From: Bacteroidota bacterium
Lineage (GTDB): Bacteria > Bacteroidota > Bacteroidia > Chitinophagales > Chitinophagaceae
Direction: 5' to 3'
DNA: 64,000 bases
Assembly (NCBI GenBank): GCA_947476145.1
Contig: CANJPH010000005.1
Coordinates: forward strand, 45,650-109,649
In this document: piece after piece, positions 44,545 to 52,610 of the stretch
Layout: every line of letters begins with the position of its first letter
How positions within the stretch are numbered: position 1 is the stretch's first letter
Notes under the pieces: model-generated
What the model saw: the letters and a program-made list of their open reading frames with translations, nothing else
Told to the model about the DNA's origin: nothing
Databases searched by the model: none
Program-made: the position numbers and the translations under genes

Positions 44545-44575
44545 CAAACCTACTAAAAAAAAGCGTCCCTCCAAA
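44545..44575 (-). promoter_or_regulatory. Consensus promoter of tRNA-Leu
   Basis: On the minus strand TTTG, 19 bases, TAGGTTTG: a perfect match ending 10 bases before the tRNA. The -33 lies inside the terminator hairpin of the upstream DUF2911 gene. Confidence 0.82.
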
Positions 44576-44599
44576 GGGTATTCCTTTTGGAGAGACGCT
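44554..44599 (-). terminator. Terminator after the DUF2911 gene
   Basis: On the minus strand AGCGTC and CTCCAAA pair with TTTGGAG and GACGCT around one mismatch, followed by a run of eight T. It overlaps the tRNA-Leu promoter. Confidence 0.82.
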
Positions 44600-44619
44600 A
44601 ATGCTTTAAAGCCCTTTTA

Positions 44620-45465
44620 TTATTTTATAGATGCAAGTAATTCATTTGCATTTCTTACATAGTCATCGTTTTTTTCATCGGTAGCCATTTTCTTACAAGC
44701 TTGTGCGCTTGCAATCGCACCTTTTTTGTCTCCTAATTCTTTTTGTACTTTTCCTTTTAACAATAATAACCAGTATGCCTTAGGATTTGCAGCGATTGCT
44801 TTATCTGTATATACTAATGCTTTGTCATAATCTTTATCCATATCATAATAAAAATTAGCAGCTGCTTGATACACATTTGGGTTTACATTGGTACCAGAAG
44901 TTGCCTCTTTAACTTGCGCACGAATGGCTGTTTTAATGTCAGTGCTGAATGGGATATTCACTAAAGTTTTGGCCCATTTTAAAGAAATGGTGGCTGTTTC
45001 AGGAGTGATATTATCAATGTTAATCGTAAAGTTTTCAGTGCTATTGCTTGTTGTTTCAGCATTCACTTGAAAACGCACAACATCTTCTGCCTCTTTGTAA
45101 CTAAAGCTTCCCCAGCTATTTGAATTGGTATTAATAATTATAGTCCAAGCGGATTCACCTGGGATCGTAAATAGTGCATAAGATCCTGCTGCTAATAATT
45201 TTCCACCGATTGTTACGGGGTGAGAGAAAGTAAGCTTTGTGGCTCCGTTGGCACCGGTTCTCCAAACTACACTGGTTGGCGCTAAAACCGAACCATTACC
45301 AAAAGCAGCTCTTCCTTTTAAGGCTGGACGTGAATAAGTGATTTCAACTTTACCCATTCCAAAATCCTGTGACAAAGTTTGCGTAGGACTCGCTGCAGGC
45401 ATTTTAATTTGCGCCTGTGCCGATAATCCGATGAGTGTTAATACCGAAAAAAGTATTCTTTTCAT
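44620..45465 (-). CDS. Secreted DUF2911 protein with C-terminal TPR-like region
   Basis: A 281-residue exported protein. The signal peptide is MKRILFSVLTLIGLSAQAQ. The DUF2911 domain (about 30-170) contains VEITYSRPALKGRAAFG and WRTGANGATKLTF, a pattern typical of Bacteroidota. The C-terminus (about 200-281) holds TPR-like helices (KALVYTDKAIAANPKAYWLLLLKGKVQ). I start it at ATG 45465; a longer frame from 45492 would bury the signal peptide. Periplasmic or surface function unknown. The terminator after it overlaps the tRNA-Leu promoter. Confidence 0.85.
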   Translation of the reverse strand: MKRILFSVLTLIGLSAQAQIKMPAASPTQTLSQDFGMGKVEITYSRPALKGRAAFGNGSVLAPTSVVWRTGANGATKLTFSHPVTIGGKLLAAGSYALFTIPGESAWTIIINTNSNSWGSFSYKEAEDVVRFQVNAETTSNSTENFTINIDNITPETATISLKWAKTLVNIPFSTDIKTAIRAQVKEATSGTNVNPNVYQAAANFYYDMDKDYDKALVYTDKAIAANPKAYWLLLLKGKVQKELGDKKGAIASAQACKKMATDEKNDDYVRNANELLASIK

Positions 45466-45489
45466 AATATCTGTTTTTATTTTGAATAA

Positions 45490-45497
45490 CAAACCTA
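45490..45497 (-). promoter_or_regulatory. Candidate -7 element of the DUF2911 gene
   Basis: On the minus strand TAGGTTTG fits TAnnTTTG, 24 bases before the ATG at 45465, in the 55-base gap after xerD. Confidence 0.4.
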
Positions 45498-45520
45498 AAC
45501 GATTTTAGTTTACTATTGTA

Positions 45521-46429
45521 TTATTTTTTTTGAAAGGCAGGATGAAACCTATCAAGGGTATCCCTTAAAAACTCCCGGTTCATATGGGTATATATTTCGG
45601 TAGTGGTAATGCTCTCATGGCCAAGCATTTCTTGTACTGCCCTAAGGTCCGCACCCCCTTCTACCAAATGGGTTGCAAAGGAATGCCTAAAGCTATGGGG
45701 GGAGATGGATTTTTTAATCCCTGTTTTTAAGATTAAATCCTTAATAATGTAAAAAATCATCACCCTGCTTAATCCCTTGCCTCTATTGTTTAAAAATAAA
45801 ATGTCTTCACAATCCTTGGCAGGCGTTTTGTGTACTCTTATCGTATCCTTATATAATTTTATAAATTTAATCGCATCGGAGCCAATGGGCACTAACCTTT
45901 CTTTATCTCCTTTGCCAACCACTCTTATAAATCCAACATCTAAGTAAAGGCAGGATATTTTTAAATTGATTGCTTCAGTAACACGAAGGCCCGAACTATA
46001 CATGGTTTCTAAAATGGCTTTATTGCGTCCGCCCTCGGGTTTACTTAAATCAATATGTCCAATCAAATCTTCAATTTCTTCAAAGCTTAACACATCTGGT
46101 AATTTACGACTTGTCTTGGGCGTTGGTAAAAGTGTCGTTGGATTATTAGAACATATTTGTTCTAGCACACAATATTTATAAAAGGATTTAATGCCAGAGA
46201 TAATTCTTGCTTGTGAAGTGGCCGCCATTTCCATCTCGCCAATGCATTGAATGAATCCTTGTAAATCTTTCAAGGTAACATCTGCCGGGCCTATCTCTTT
46301 TTCAATGCTTTCAAAATAATTAGTGAGCTTGTCTATATCTCTTAAATAGGCTTCCACCGAATGGGCACTTAATGACTTTTCTAGTTGTAGAAATGCCTTA
46401 AAACCTTTTTTATAGATTGCCCAATTCAT
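45521..46429 (-). CDS. xerD: Tyrosine recombinase XerD
   Basis: A 302-residue site-specific recombinase. The N-terminal SAM-like domain spans about 1-95. The catalytic set is complete: Arg149 (SSGLRVTE), Lys173 (GKGDKER), His245 and Arg248 (HSFRHS), His271 (LGHESI) and Tyr280 (TEIYTH). The length and context of housekeeping genes favour the chromosomal XerC/D system that resolves dimers at dif. No integrase-style cargo or repeats surround it. Confidence 0.9.
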   Translation of the reverse strand: MNWAIYKKGFKAFLQLEKSLSAHSVEAYLRDIDKLTNYFESIEKEIGPADVTLKDLQGFIQCIGEMEMAATSQARIISGIKSFYKYCVLEQICSNNPTTLLPTPKTSRKLPDVLSFEEIEDLIGHIDLSKPEGGRNKAILETMYSSGLRVTEAINLKISCLYLDVGFIRVVGKGDKERLVPIGSDAIKFIKLYKDTIRVHKTPAKDCEDILFLNNRGKGLSRVMIFYIIKDLILKTGIKKSISPHSFRHSFATHLVEGGADLRAVQEMLGHESITTTEIYTHMNREFLRDTLDRFHPAFQKK

Positions 46430-46497
46430 TGGTATGGATAATAGATTTGATTGTTAATTAAGAAAGAGTTTATTTCGCATCAGATTTAAACAAATAT

Positions 46498-46995
46498 ATG
46501 CAAGTAAATTTAAAGTCATTTAAGCAGAAAGTGGCGGGGAATGCAAAACAATTAAGGTCTTTTTTATCAAAATTGGAACGAAGGGCGCCCAAGGGTTTAG
46601 ATAACTTAGCTGAATTTATTAGTCCTCAGGTTTGGGCCGAAACCGATTGTTTAAGTTGTGCCAATTGTTGTAAAACAATGAGTCCTACTTTTACTAAAAC
46701 AGATATCAAAAGAATTGCGACACATCTCAATACCACCGTTAAAGAATTTACTGAACAATGGTTGGTGTATGATAAAAAGGATAAGGATTGGTTGAATAAA
46801 TTACAGCCTTGTCAGTTCTTAGATTTAAAATCAAATATGTGTAGCATTTACGAAGTGCGTCCAGCGGATTGTGCTGGCTTTCCACATTTAACAAAGAAAA
46901 AAATGACAGAATATATGCATGTGCATAAACAGAATGTCGAGTTTTGCCCAGCTACATACAAGATGGTCGAAAAAATGAAAGATTTAATAGGGTAA
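46498..46995 (+). CDS. YkgJ-family cysteine cluster protein
   Basis: A 165-residue protein with the YkgJ/CxxCxxCC motif: Cys51, Cys54, Cys57 and Cys58 (CLSCANCCKTMSP), then QPCQFLD, NMCSIYEVRPADCAGFP and a late Cys in VEFCPATY. The cysteines probably bind zinc or an Fe-S cluster. Function is unknown across the family. A TAnnTTTG element at 46442-46449 lies 48 bases upstream. A terminator hairpin for it lies within the convergent yraN. Confidence 0.85.
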   Translation: MQVNLKSFKQKVAGNAKQLRSFLSKLERRAPKGLDNLAEFISPQVWAETDCLSCANCCKTMSPTFTKTDIKRIATHLNTTVKEFTEQWLVYDKKDKDWLNKLQPCQFLDLKSNMCSIYEVRPADCAGFPHLTKKKMTEYMHVHKQNVEFCPATYKMVEKMKDLIG

Positions 46996-47005
46996 GCATT
47001 TTCAA

Positions 47006-47359
47006 CTAAAAATAAACGTCTTCAAAATAATCTAAAGCCCACTCATCAGTGGGCTTTTTGTATATCGCAATTACATCAAATTGAAGCCATTTCCATTCAG
47101 GATGGGCATATTGGTAATGTGCAGCAGCATTTTTCAAGAATTGCATTTTAAGGCCATTGATCATTTGTTCAGGATATCCAAATTGGATAGAGGTTCTTGT
47201 TTTCACTTCTATAATATGAAGCATGCTTTCCTTACTTGCAATAATGTCTATTTCTAAATGCTTGTAGCGCCAATTTCTTTCTAAAATGTCAAATCCCAAT
47301 TCCAATAAGTGACTGGTAGCAATGGTTTCACCTAAAAACCCAGTATCTTTGTTTTCCAT
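47006..47359 (-). CDS. yraN: YraN family (UPF0102) endonuclease-like protein
   Basis: A 117-residue protein with the restriction-endonuclease-like fold of UPF0102. GFLGETIATSHLLELGFDILERNWRY is at the start, followed by the E-x-D...E-V-K site (LEIDIIASKESMLHIIEVKTRT). Biological role not established. Its 3' coding part contains an inverted repeat that can terminate the convergent YkgJ gene. Confidence 0.88.
   Translation of the reverse strand: MENKDTGFLGETIATSHLLELGFDILERNWRYKHLEIDIIASKESMLHIIEVKTRTSIQFGYPEQMINGLKMQFLKNAAAHYQYAHPEWKWLQFDVIAIYKKPTDEWALDYFEDVYF
47034..47059 (+). terminator. Terminator of the YkgJ gene inside yraN
   Basis: AAAGCCCACT, CATC loop, AGTGGGCTTT then TT: a perfect 10-bp stem located within the last codons of the convergent yraN. 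Confidence 0.65.
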
Positions 47360-47394
47360 GATATGATTTTAATAAATATCGGGAAATAAGCAAG

Positions 47395-48534
47395 ATGCAA
47401 AAAGCGTATAAATTACATGGGGTGCATAGACATTATGATTGGGGAGGTACAGCGTATATCCCTAGTTTAATGAATACAAACAATACAGATCAGCAACCAT
47501 TTGCTGAATATTGGATGGGAGCGCATGTATCTGCACCCGCTCAAATTGAGACGCAAAATGGGTTGGTTTCCATCCATGAATTTGGAACCATTCCTTATTT
47601 GTTTAAAATATTGGATGTAGCTAAAATGTTAAGCATACAGGTGCATCCAAGTAAAGAAAATGCGGTCATTGGTTTTGCATTAGAAGAAAAAGCAGGCATT
47701 GCCATAAACGCATCCAATAGAAACTATAAGGATCAAAATCACAAGCCAGAAGTAATGGTGGCACTGAGTGATTTTTGGTTATTACATGGATTCCTAGCCC
47801 CTGAATTATTAGCAGCTCGTTTGCGCGATGATCATTATTTTAATTCATTACAGGATTATTTTAAGGGGGTGGATTATGAAGGTTTATATCAATATTTTAT
47901 GCAATTGTCATCACAGGATGCCGATATGATTTTAAAGCCATTAATGAAAGATGCCGTAGCAAGTGTTCAAAGTGGTAAAGCAGATAAATCACATCCACAT
48001 TGGTGGGCCCATCAATATTATAATGGGGTCGTACCTGAAAGCAATATTGATAAAGGGATATTTTCTATTTATATTTTAAATATTGTCCAAGTACAAAAAT
48101 ACCAAGCGGTATTTCAAGGGGCAGGTTTATTGCATGCTTATTTGGAAGGTCAGAATATTGAATTAATGGCCAATAGTGATAATGTGTTAAGAGGTGGCTT
48201 AACGCCTAAGCATATTGACATTGAGGAGTTGATAAAACACGTTCAGTTTGTTCCTACTTATCCCAAAGTATTATTTGGAGATGCCCTTAATGAACAGGAG
48301 ATCATTTATCCATGTCCAGTTGCTGATTTTGGTTTAACCAAAATAGCAATAAAACATGGGGAATCTTATACAATACATACCCATTCCATAGAAATGTTAT
48401 TGGTAATGGAAGGGCTGGTGGAGATGGACGGTATACTATACCATGCTGGGGAAGTGGCCATGGTGACTGCTTTACAGCAATTGACCATTCAAGCCAAAGA
48501 AGCCTCCGTTATATTTAAAGCCTTTGTTCCCTAG
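47395..48534 (+). CDS. manA: Mannose-6-phosphate isomerase, class I
   Basis: A 379-residue type I phosphomannose isomerase interconverting mannose-6-P and fructose-6-P. The zinc-site motifs are IQVHPSKENA near residue 80 and NHKPEVMVAL near 115, with AYLEGQNIELMANSDNVLRGGLT near 245. It provides mannose-6-P for GDP-sugars and cell-surface glycans. It is divergent from yraN by 35 bases. Confidence 0.92.
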   Translation: MQKAYKLHGVHRHYDWGGTAYIPSLMNTNNTDQQPFAEYWMGAHVSAPAQIETQNGLVSIHEFGTIPYLFKILDVAKMLSIQVHPSKENAVIGFALEEKAGIAINASNRNYKDQNHKPEVMVALSDFWLLHGFLAPELLAARLRDDHYFNSLQDYFKGVDYEGLYQYFMQLSSQDADMILKPLMKDAVASVQSGKADKSHPHWWAHQYYNGVVPESNIDKGIFSIYILNIVQVQKYQAVFQGAGLLHAYLEGQNIELMANSDNVLRGGLTPKHIDIEELIKHVQFVPTYPKVLFGDALNEQEIIYPCPVADFGLTKIAIKHGESYTIHTHSIEMLLVMEGLVEMDGILYHAGEVAMVTALQQLTIQAKEASVIFKAFVP

Positions 48535-48584
48535 GTTATTCACATTTGAGGAAAATGAATATCATTTAATATGGGGCTAAGTGT

Positions 48585-48592
48585 TATTTTTG
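48585..48592 (+). promoter_or_regulatory. Candidate -7 element before the DUF6580 gene
   Basis: TATTTTTG fits TAnnTTTG, 25 bases before the ATG. No -33 match at 19 bp. Confidence 0.35.
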
Positions 48593-48617
48593 TTTCCATC
48601 CTTATAAAAGATACTTT

Positions 48618-49172
48618 ATGAAATTGAATAGACAAATTATCCTTGCTTTAGTAATTATGGTTGCGATGAGCGCTTTGTATAGAATTATGCCAAGTAGACC
48701 AATGGGTTTTGCACCACAAATTGCCATTGCATTATTTAGTGGTTCCTTGTTTGCAAGTAAGAAGTCGTATTCATTTTTATTACCTATTGTATCCTTATTG
48801 ATTTCAGATATTTTGTATCAGGTATTATTCAATTTTGGATACACTTCTATCCAAGGTTTTTATGCAGGTCAAATAGAAAATTATATTTTAATTGCGGCTA
48901 CTGCAGTGTTTGGATTTAGTTTACAAGATTCAAAACCTTCTAAATATTTAGTTTCTTTTTTATCCGCACCTACTGCTTATTTTTTAGTTTCTAACTTTTT
49001 AGTTTGGGCGCAAGGTGGGGGATATCATCATGCAAAAACATTTGCAGGATTAACACAAACAATGGTAGACGGTTTACCTTTCTATCCATATAGTGTGGTG
49101 AGCACCTTGGTATTTGGTGCAGTTTTATTTGGGGCCTTCCGTTTAATGGTGCCAAAATTCAGAGCCATCTAG
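48618..49172 (+). CDS. DUF6580 membrane protein, putative transport component
   Basis: A 184-residue protein with five or six hydrophobic segments and the small ECF S-component-like layout attributed to DUF6580 (PRPMGFAPQIAIALFSGSLF at the start, YPYSVVSTLVFGAVLFGAF at the end). Such proteins may bind a vitamin or metal chelate for uptake, but this is a family-level guess and no energising ATPase is adjacent. It ends 8 bases before the convergent rnhA. Confidence 0.75.
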   Translation: MKLNRQIILALVIMVAMSALYRIMPSRPMGFAPQIAIALFSGSLFASKKSYSFLLPIVSLLISDILYQVLFNFGYTSIQGFYAGQIENYILIAATAVFGFSLQDSKPSKYLVSFLSAPTAYFLVSNFLVWAQGGGYHHAKTFAGLTQTMVDGLPFYPYSVVSTLVFGAVLFGAFRLMVPKFRAI

Positions 49173-49180
49173 TTTTATTG

Positions 49181-49642
49181 CTAAGCTAGTTTTTCGAATT
49201 CCTCGTCAATATCCCATGGGCCATTGTCGGCTGCTTCTGTAGCCAATTGGTCGCATCTGTTATTGTAAGGGTTGTCGGCATGTCCTTTTACCCAATGAAA
49301 TTTTACTTGATATGGCTTGGATAGGGAATGATAGGCAGTCCATAAATCCTTGTTTTTCTTCCCCCCTTTAAAGTCGGTTTTGATCCAATTTTCAAGCCAT
49401 TTTTTCTCAACGGATTCAACTACATATTTACTATCGGTATAAATATGAACAGGTAATTCCTTTTTTTTAAGCGCCTTCATTGCTTGAATCACAGCCAATA
49501 ATTCCATACGATTATTAGTTGTTTTTCGAAATGCACCAGATAGCTCTTTTACCTTCCCTCCCCACATTAATAGGGCGCCATAGCCTCCGGGACCAGGATT
49601 TCCCCTGGAGGAGCCGTCTGTATAAATGACTATTTTATCCAT
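49181..49642 (-). CDS. rnhA: Ribonuclease HI
   Basis: A 153-residue RNase H1 that removes RNA from RNA-DNA hybrids. The catalytic acids are Asp9 (YTDGSSRGNPG), Glu47 (NNRMELLA), Asp70 (IYTDSKYV) and Asp131 (NRCDQLA), with the active-site His121 in KGHADN. It is a plain single-domain form without a hybrid-binding domain. Confidence 0.94.
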   Translation of the reverse strand: MDKIVIYTDGSSRGNPGPGGYGALLMWGGKVKELSGAFRKTTNNRMELLAVIQAMKALKKKELPVHIYTDSKYVVESVEKKWLENWIKTDFKGGKKNKDLWTAYHSLSKPYQVKFHWVKGHADNPYNNRCDQLATEAADNGPWDIDEEFEKLA

Positions 49643-49727
49643 ATTAACTACCTAAATGACTGATTATTAGTATTATAGGTAAATATACCCATTTTGCAAC
49701 TATTTTCAAACAGTAAATAATATTAAT

Positions 49728-49742
49728 GTGTTTTATTTACAC
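49728..49742 (+). promoter_or_regulatory. Inverted repeat GTGT-N7-ACAC before malQ
   Basis: GTGT, seven AT bases, ACAC, about 70 bases before malQ. The same layout precedes the sugar MFS gene at 21441-21455. Candidate operator. Confidence 0.25.
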
Positions 49743-49808
49743 ACTATTTTTTTATCTTTAGCTGCTTGTTAAATTATTACGATTGCCTTAGACAAATAGG
49801 AAGTTTAA

Positions 49809-52568
49809 ATGAATGCTGTGAAAATGACCGAACAAAGTGTTAAAAAAGTAGAAACCTCTAAAACAAAACTTATAAAAGTTAGTTTTCACTTGAAATATAA
49901 AACTCATTTTGGGCAGGGCATTTATATTTATGGGAATCATGCACAATTAGGGAATAACAAAATTCAAAACGCGGTTCCCTTGGTGTATTTAAACAATGAT
50001 TATTGGGTATTGCATTTTGAACTGGATGCTGCCCTTGATACCCACAAAATTATCTATCACTATTTTATTCAAAATGCGGATGGGACTAAATCCTTTGAAG
50101 CCGGTAATGATAAAACCATTGAATTAAAATTGCATGATAATTCGGAACTTGTCATTATTGATAGCTGGAATTTCACAGGGTTTATAGAGAATACTTTTTA
50201 TACCTCCCCATTTGCAAGTGTTTTGTTAAAACAGCCCTGCGGACAAAAGGCAGCTGATTTTGATAAAACGGCAACACATATATTCCGCATTAAAGCACCT
50301 CTATTAGGTGACAATCAAACAATATGTATTGTAGGGGAATCTAAAATTTTAGGTGCCTGGGATGCAAAGAAAGCGTTGATGTTAACTAAAGTAATGGGTG
50401 AAGACTATTATGAAATAAGCATTGATACTGCGAAAAGTAATTTTCCTTTTGTATATAAATATGGTATTGCGGATACAAGTACAAATACATTTTTAAAATT
50501 TGAAGAAGGGGAGAATAGAGTGCTGTATGAACCTGTTGGAAAAAATAAAATAGTCATTGTAAATGACGGGTTTGCTCATTTGAATACAACACATTGGAAA
50601 GGCGCAGGTGTTGCCATTCCTGTATTCTCATTAAGGTCTAACAATAGTGCAGGGGTAGGTGAATTCGCAGATATTAAACTATTAGTGGATTGGGCAAATA
50701 AAGTGGGCCTAAAATTAGTACAGATACTTCCCATCAACGATACTACGGCAACCCATACCTGGATGGACTCTTATCCCTATGCTGCTATTTCCGCATTTGC
50801 TTTACATCCCATGTTTGTTCGTTTAAATATGGTTGCGAATAAAGAGCAACAAGCTCTTTTAAAACCTTATGCCGATACCATTGCTCAATTAAATGCAATG
50901 GCCGAAATAGACTATGATGCTGTCATGAATTTAAAATGGGAGGTACTTCGTTTATTATATTCAAAAAATGGGAAGACCGATTTAACAACAAAAGCATTTA
51001 CTGATTTTTTTGAGAACAATAAAGACTGGCTGGTTTCTTATAGTGCTTTTTCTTATTTAAGAGATTTACATGGAACGGTTGATTTTAATCAATGGCCTAC
51101 ACATGCGAATTACGATAAAGAATCCATTTCAAAATTAGTTGATCCTAAGTCAAAGACTTATGAGGATATCGCATTTTTCTATTTTGTACAATTTCATTTG
51201 CATTTACAATTATTAGAGGCTAGTGAATATGCACATAAGCATGGAGTGATTGTAAAAGGGGATATACCCATTGGTGTCTATCGTTTTGGTGCGGATGCAT
51301 GGCAAAATAAAGGGTTGTTTCATATGGACATGCAAGCGGGCGCACCACCCGATGATTTTGCAGTGAGCGGACAAAACTGGGGATTTCCCACTTATAACTG
51401 GGAAGCCATGGCCAATGATGGTTTTGCTTGGTGGATATCCAGATTTGATCAGATGAAGTTTTACTTTGATGCATTTAGGATTGATCATATTTTAGGGTTT
51501 TTTAGAATTTGGAGTATTCCAATGCATGCCGTGGAAGGTATCATGGGGCATTTTGTACCCGCCATTCCTGTTTCCATAAATGAATTAAATGCAAAAGGTA
51601 TTAGCATAGATCATTACCGACTTACCAACCCATTCATTAATGAAACCAATTTATTTCAAATTTTCGGATATGATAATGAGACTGTAAAGAAAGAATATTT
51701 AAAACATATTGGGGAGGGTCATTATGAGTTGTTACCTGCATTCAAAACGCAGCGACTAGTAGAAGCTTATTTTTGTATCCTGCCTCAGGATGAATGGCAT
51801 GATAAAATGAAACGTGGCTTATACAAATTAATTAGCAACGTCATTTTAATAGATGCTGAAAAGCAACATCATTTTCATTTTAGATTTAATATAGAAGGGA
51901 CTAGTTCTTTCCAACAATTGGATCCTAAAACACAGCATTTATTAAAGGAGTTGTATGAAGATTATTTCTTCAAACGTCAGGAGGTAGCTTGGGAAAAAGA
52001 AGCCATGCAAAAACTACCTATCCTAAAGCTTTCCACCAATATGCTTATTTGTGGCGAGGATTTAGGAATGGTACCTTCCTGCTTGCCGAATGTAATGTAT
52101 CAACTTGGGATGTTAAGTTTGGAAGTACAAAGAATGCCAAAGGGGTCTAACCAAACTTTCTTTCATCCAAATGAGGCGCCTTATTTGAGTGTAGTAACGC
52201 CTTCTTCACATGACACTAGTACGATTCGTGGATGGTGGGAAGAAGACCGTGCAAAAACGCAACAATTTTTCAATCAAGAAATTGGTCAATTAGGAGAAGC
52301 TCCAACTCATTGTGAGCCTTGGATTAACAAAGCAATCTTAGTGCAACATTTATATTCATCTGCCATGTGGGCAATTTTCCAATTGCAGGATTATTTCGGG
52401 GTGGATGAAAATATTCGCCGCAGTAACCCCCATGAGGAAAGAATTAATGTACCTGCCAATCCTAAACATTACTGGAGATACAGAATGCACCTAAATTTAG
52501 AAGACTTAATTGCAGCCACCGCGTTTAATACCGAATGGAATGAGGCCATTAAAGCAAGCGGACGTTAA
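49809..52568 (+). CDS. malQ: 4-alpha-glucanotransferase with two starch-binding domains (DPE2-like)
   Basis: A 919-residue GH77 amylomaltase. Two CBM20-type domains come first (about 18-120, VSFHLKYKTHFGQGIYIYGN; about 150-265, with TICIVGESKILGAWDAKKAL). The GH77 barrel follows from about residue 275. The catalytic residues are Asp559 (FRIDHIL), Glu750 (CGEDLGM) and Asp802 (SSHDTST). E. coli MalQ (about 690 residues) lacks the CBM20 pair; this arrangement is that of plant DPE2, which acts on maltose and a branched glucan. It probably handles maltose delivered by the transporter in the glg cluster. Confidence 0.9.
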   Translation: MNAVKMTEQSVKKVETSKTKLIKVSFHLKYKTHFGQGIYIYGNHAQLGNNKIQNAVPLVYLNNDYWVLHFELDAALDTHKIIYHYFIQNADGTKSFEAGNDKTIELKLHDNSELVIIDSWNFTGFIENTFYTSPFASVLLKQPCGQKAADFDKTATHIFRIKAPLLGDNQTICIVGESKILGAWDAKKALMLTKVMGEDYYEISIDTAKSNFPFVYKYGIADTSTNTFLKFEEGENRVLYEPVGKNKIVIVNDGFAHLNTTHWKGAGVAIPVFSLRSNNSAGVGEFADIKLLVDWANKVGLKLVQILPINDTTATHTWMDSYPYAAISAFALHPMFVRLNMVANKEQQALLKPYADTIAQLNAMAEIDYDAVMNLKWEVLRLLYSKNGKTDLTTKAFTDFFENNKDWLVSYSAFSYLRDLHGTVDFNQWPTHANYDKESISKLVDPKSKTYEDIAFFYFVQFHLHLQLLEASEYAHKHGVIVKGDIPIGVYRFGADAWQNKGLFHMDMQAGAPPDDFAVSGQNWGFPTYNWEAMANDGFAWWISRFDQMKFYFDAFRIDHILGFFRIWSIPMHAVEGIMGHFVPAIPVSINELNAKGISIDHYRLTNPFINETNLFQIFGYDNETVKKEYLKHIGEGHYELLPAFKTQRLVEAYFCILPQDEWHDKMKRGLYKLISNVILIDAEKQHHFHFRFNIEGTSSFQQLDPKTQHLLKELYEDYFFKRQEVAWEKEAMQKLPILKLSTNMLICGEDLGMVPSCLPNVMYQLGMLSLEVQRMPKGSNQTFFHPNEAPYLSVVTPSSHDTSTIRGWWEEDRAKTQQFFNQEIGQLGEAPTHCEPWINKAILVQHLYSSAMWAIFQLQDYFGVDENIRRSNPHEERINVPANPKHYWRYRMHLNLEDLIAATAFNTEWNEAIKASGR

Positions 52569-52610
52569 TATAATTAGCGCCTCTTTAGTATCTTCGTTAA
52601 AACGAACTAA

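Noticed and set aside
44447..44662. A plus-strand reading frame beginning MCGRGDSNSHARVW
   Set aside because: This is the familiar false protein produced by reading the complement of a tRNA-Leu gene (44450-44535); the tRNA fold is complete and explains the sequence.
45521..46429. Tyrosine recombinase as a sign of an integrative element beside tRNA-Leu
   Set aside because: It is a normal-length XerD with housekeeping neighbours; there is no duplicated tRNA 3' end, no second attachment repeat and no cargo genes. The inverted repeats near the tRNA do not resemble a dif site convincingly.
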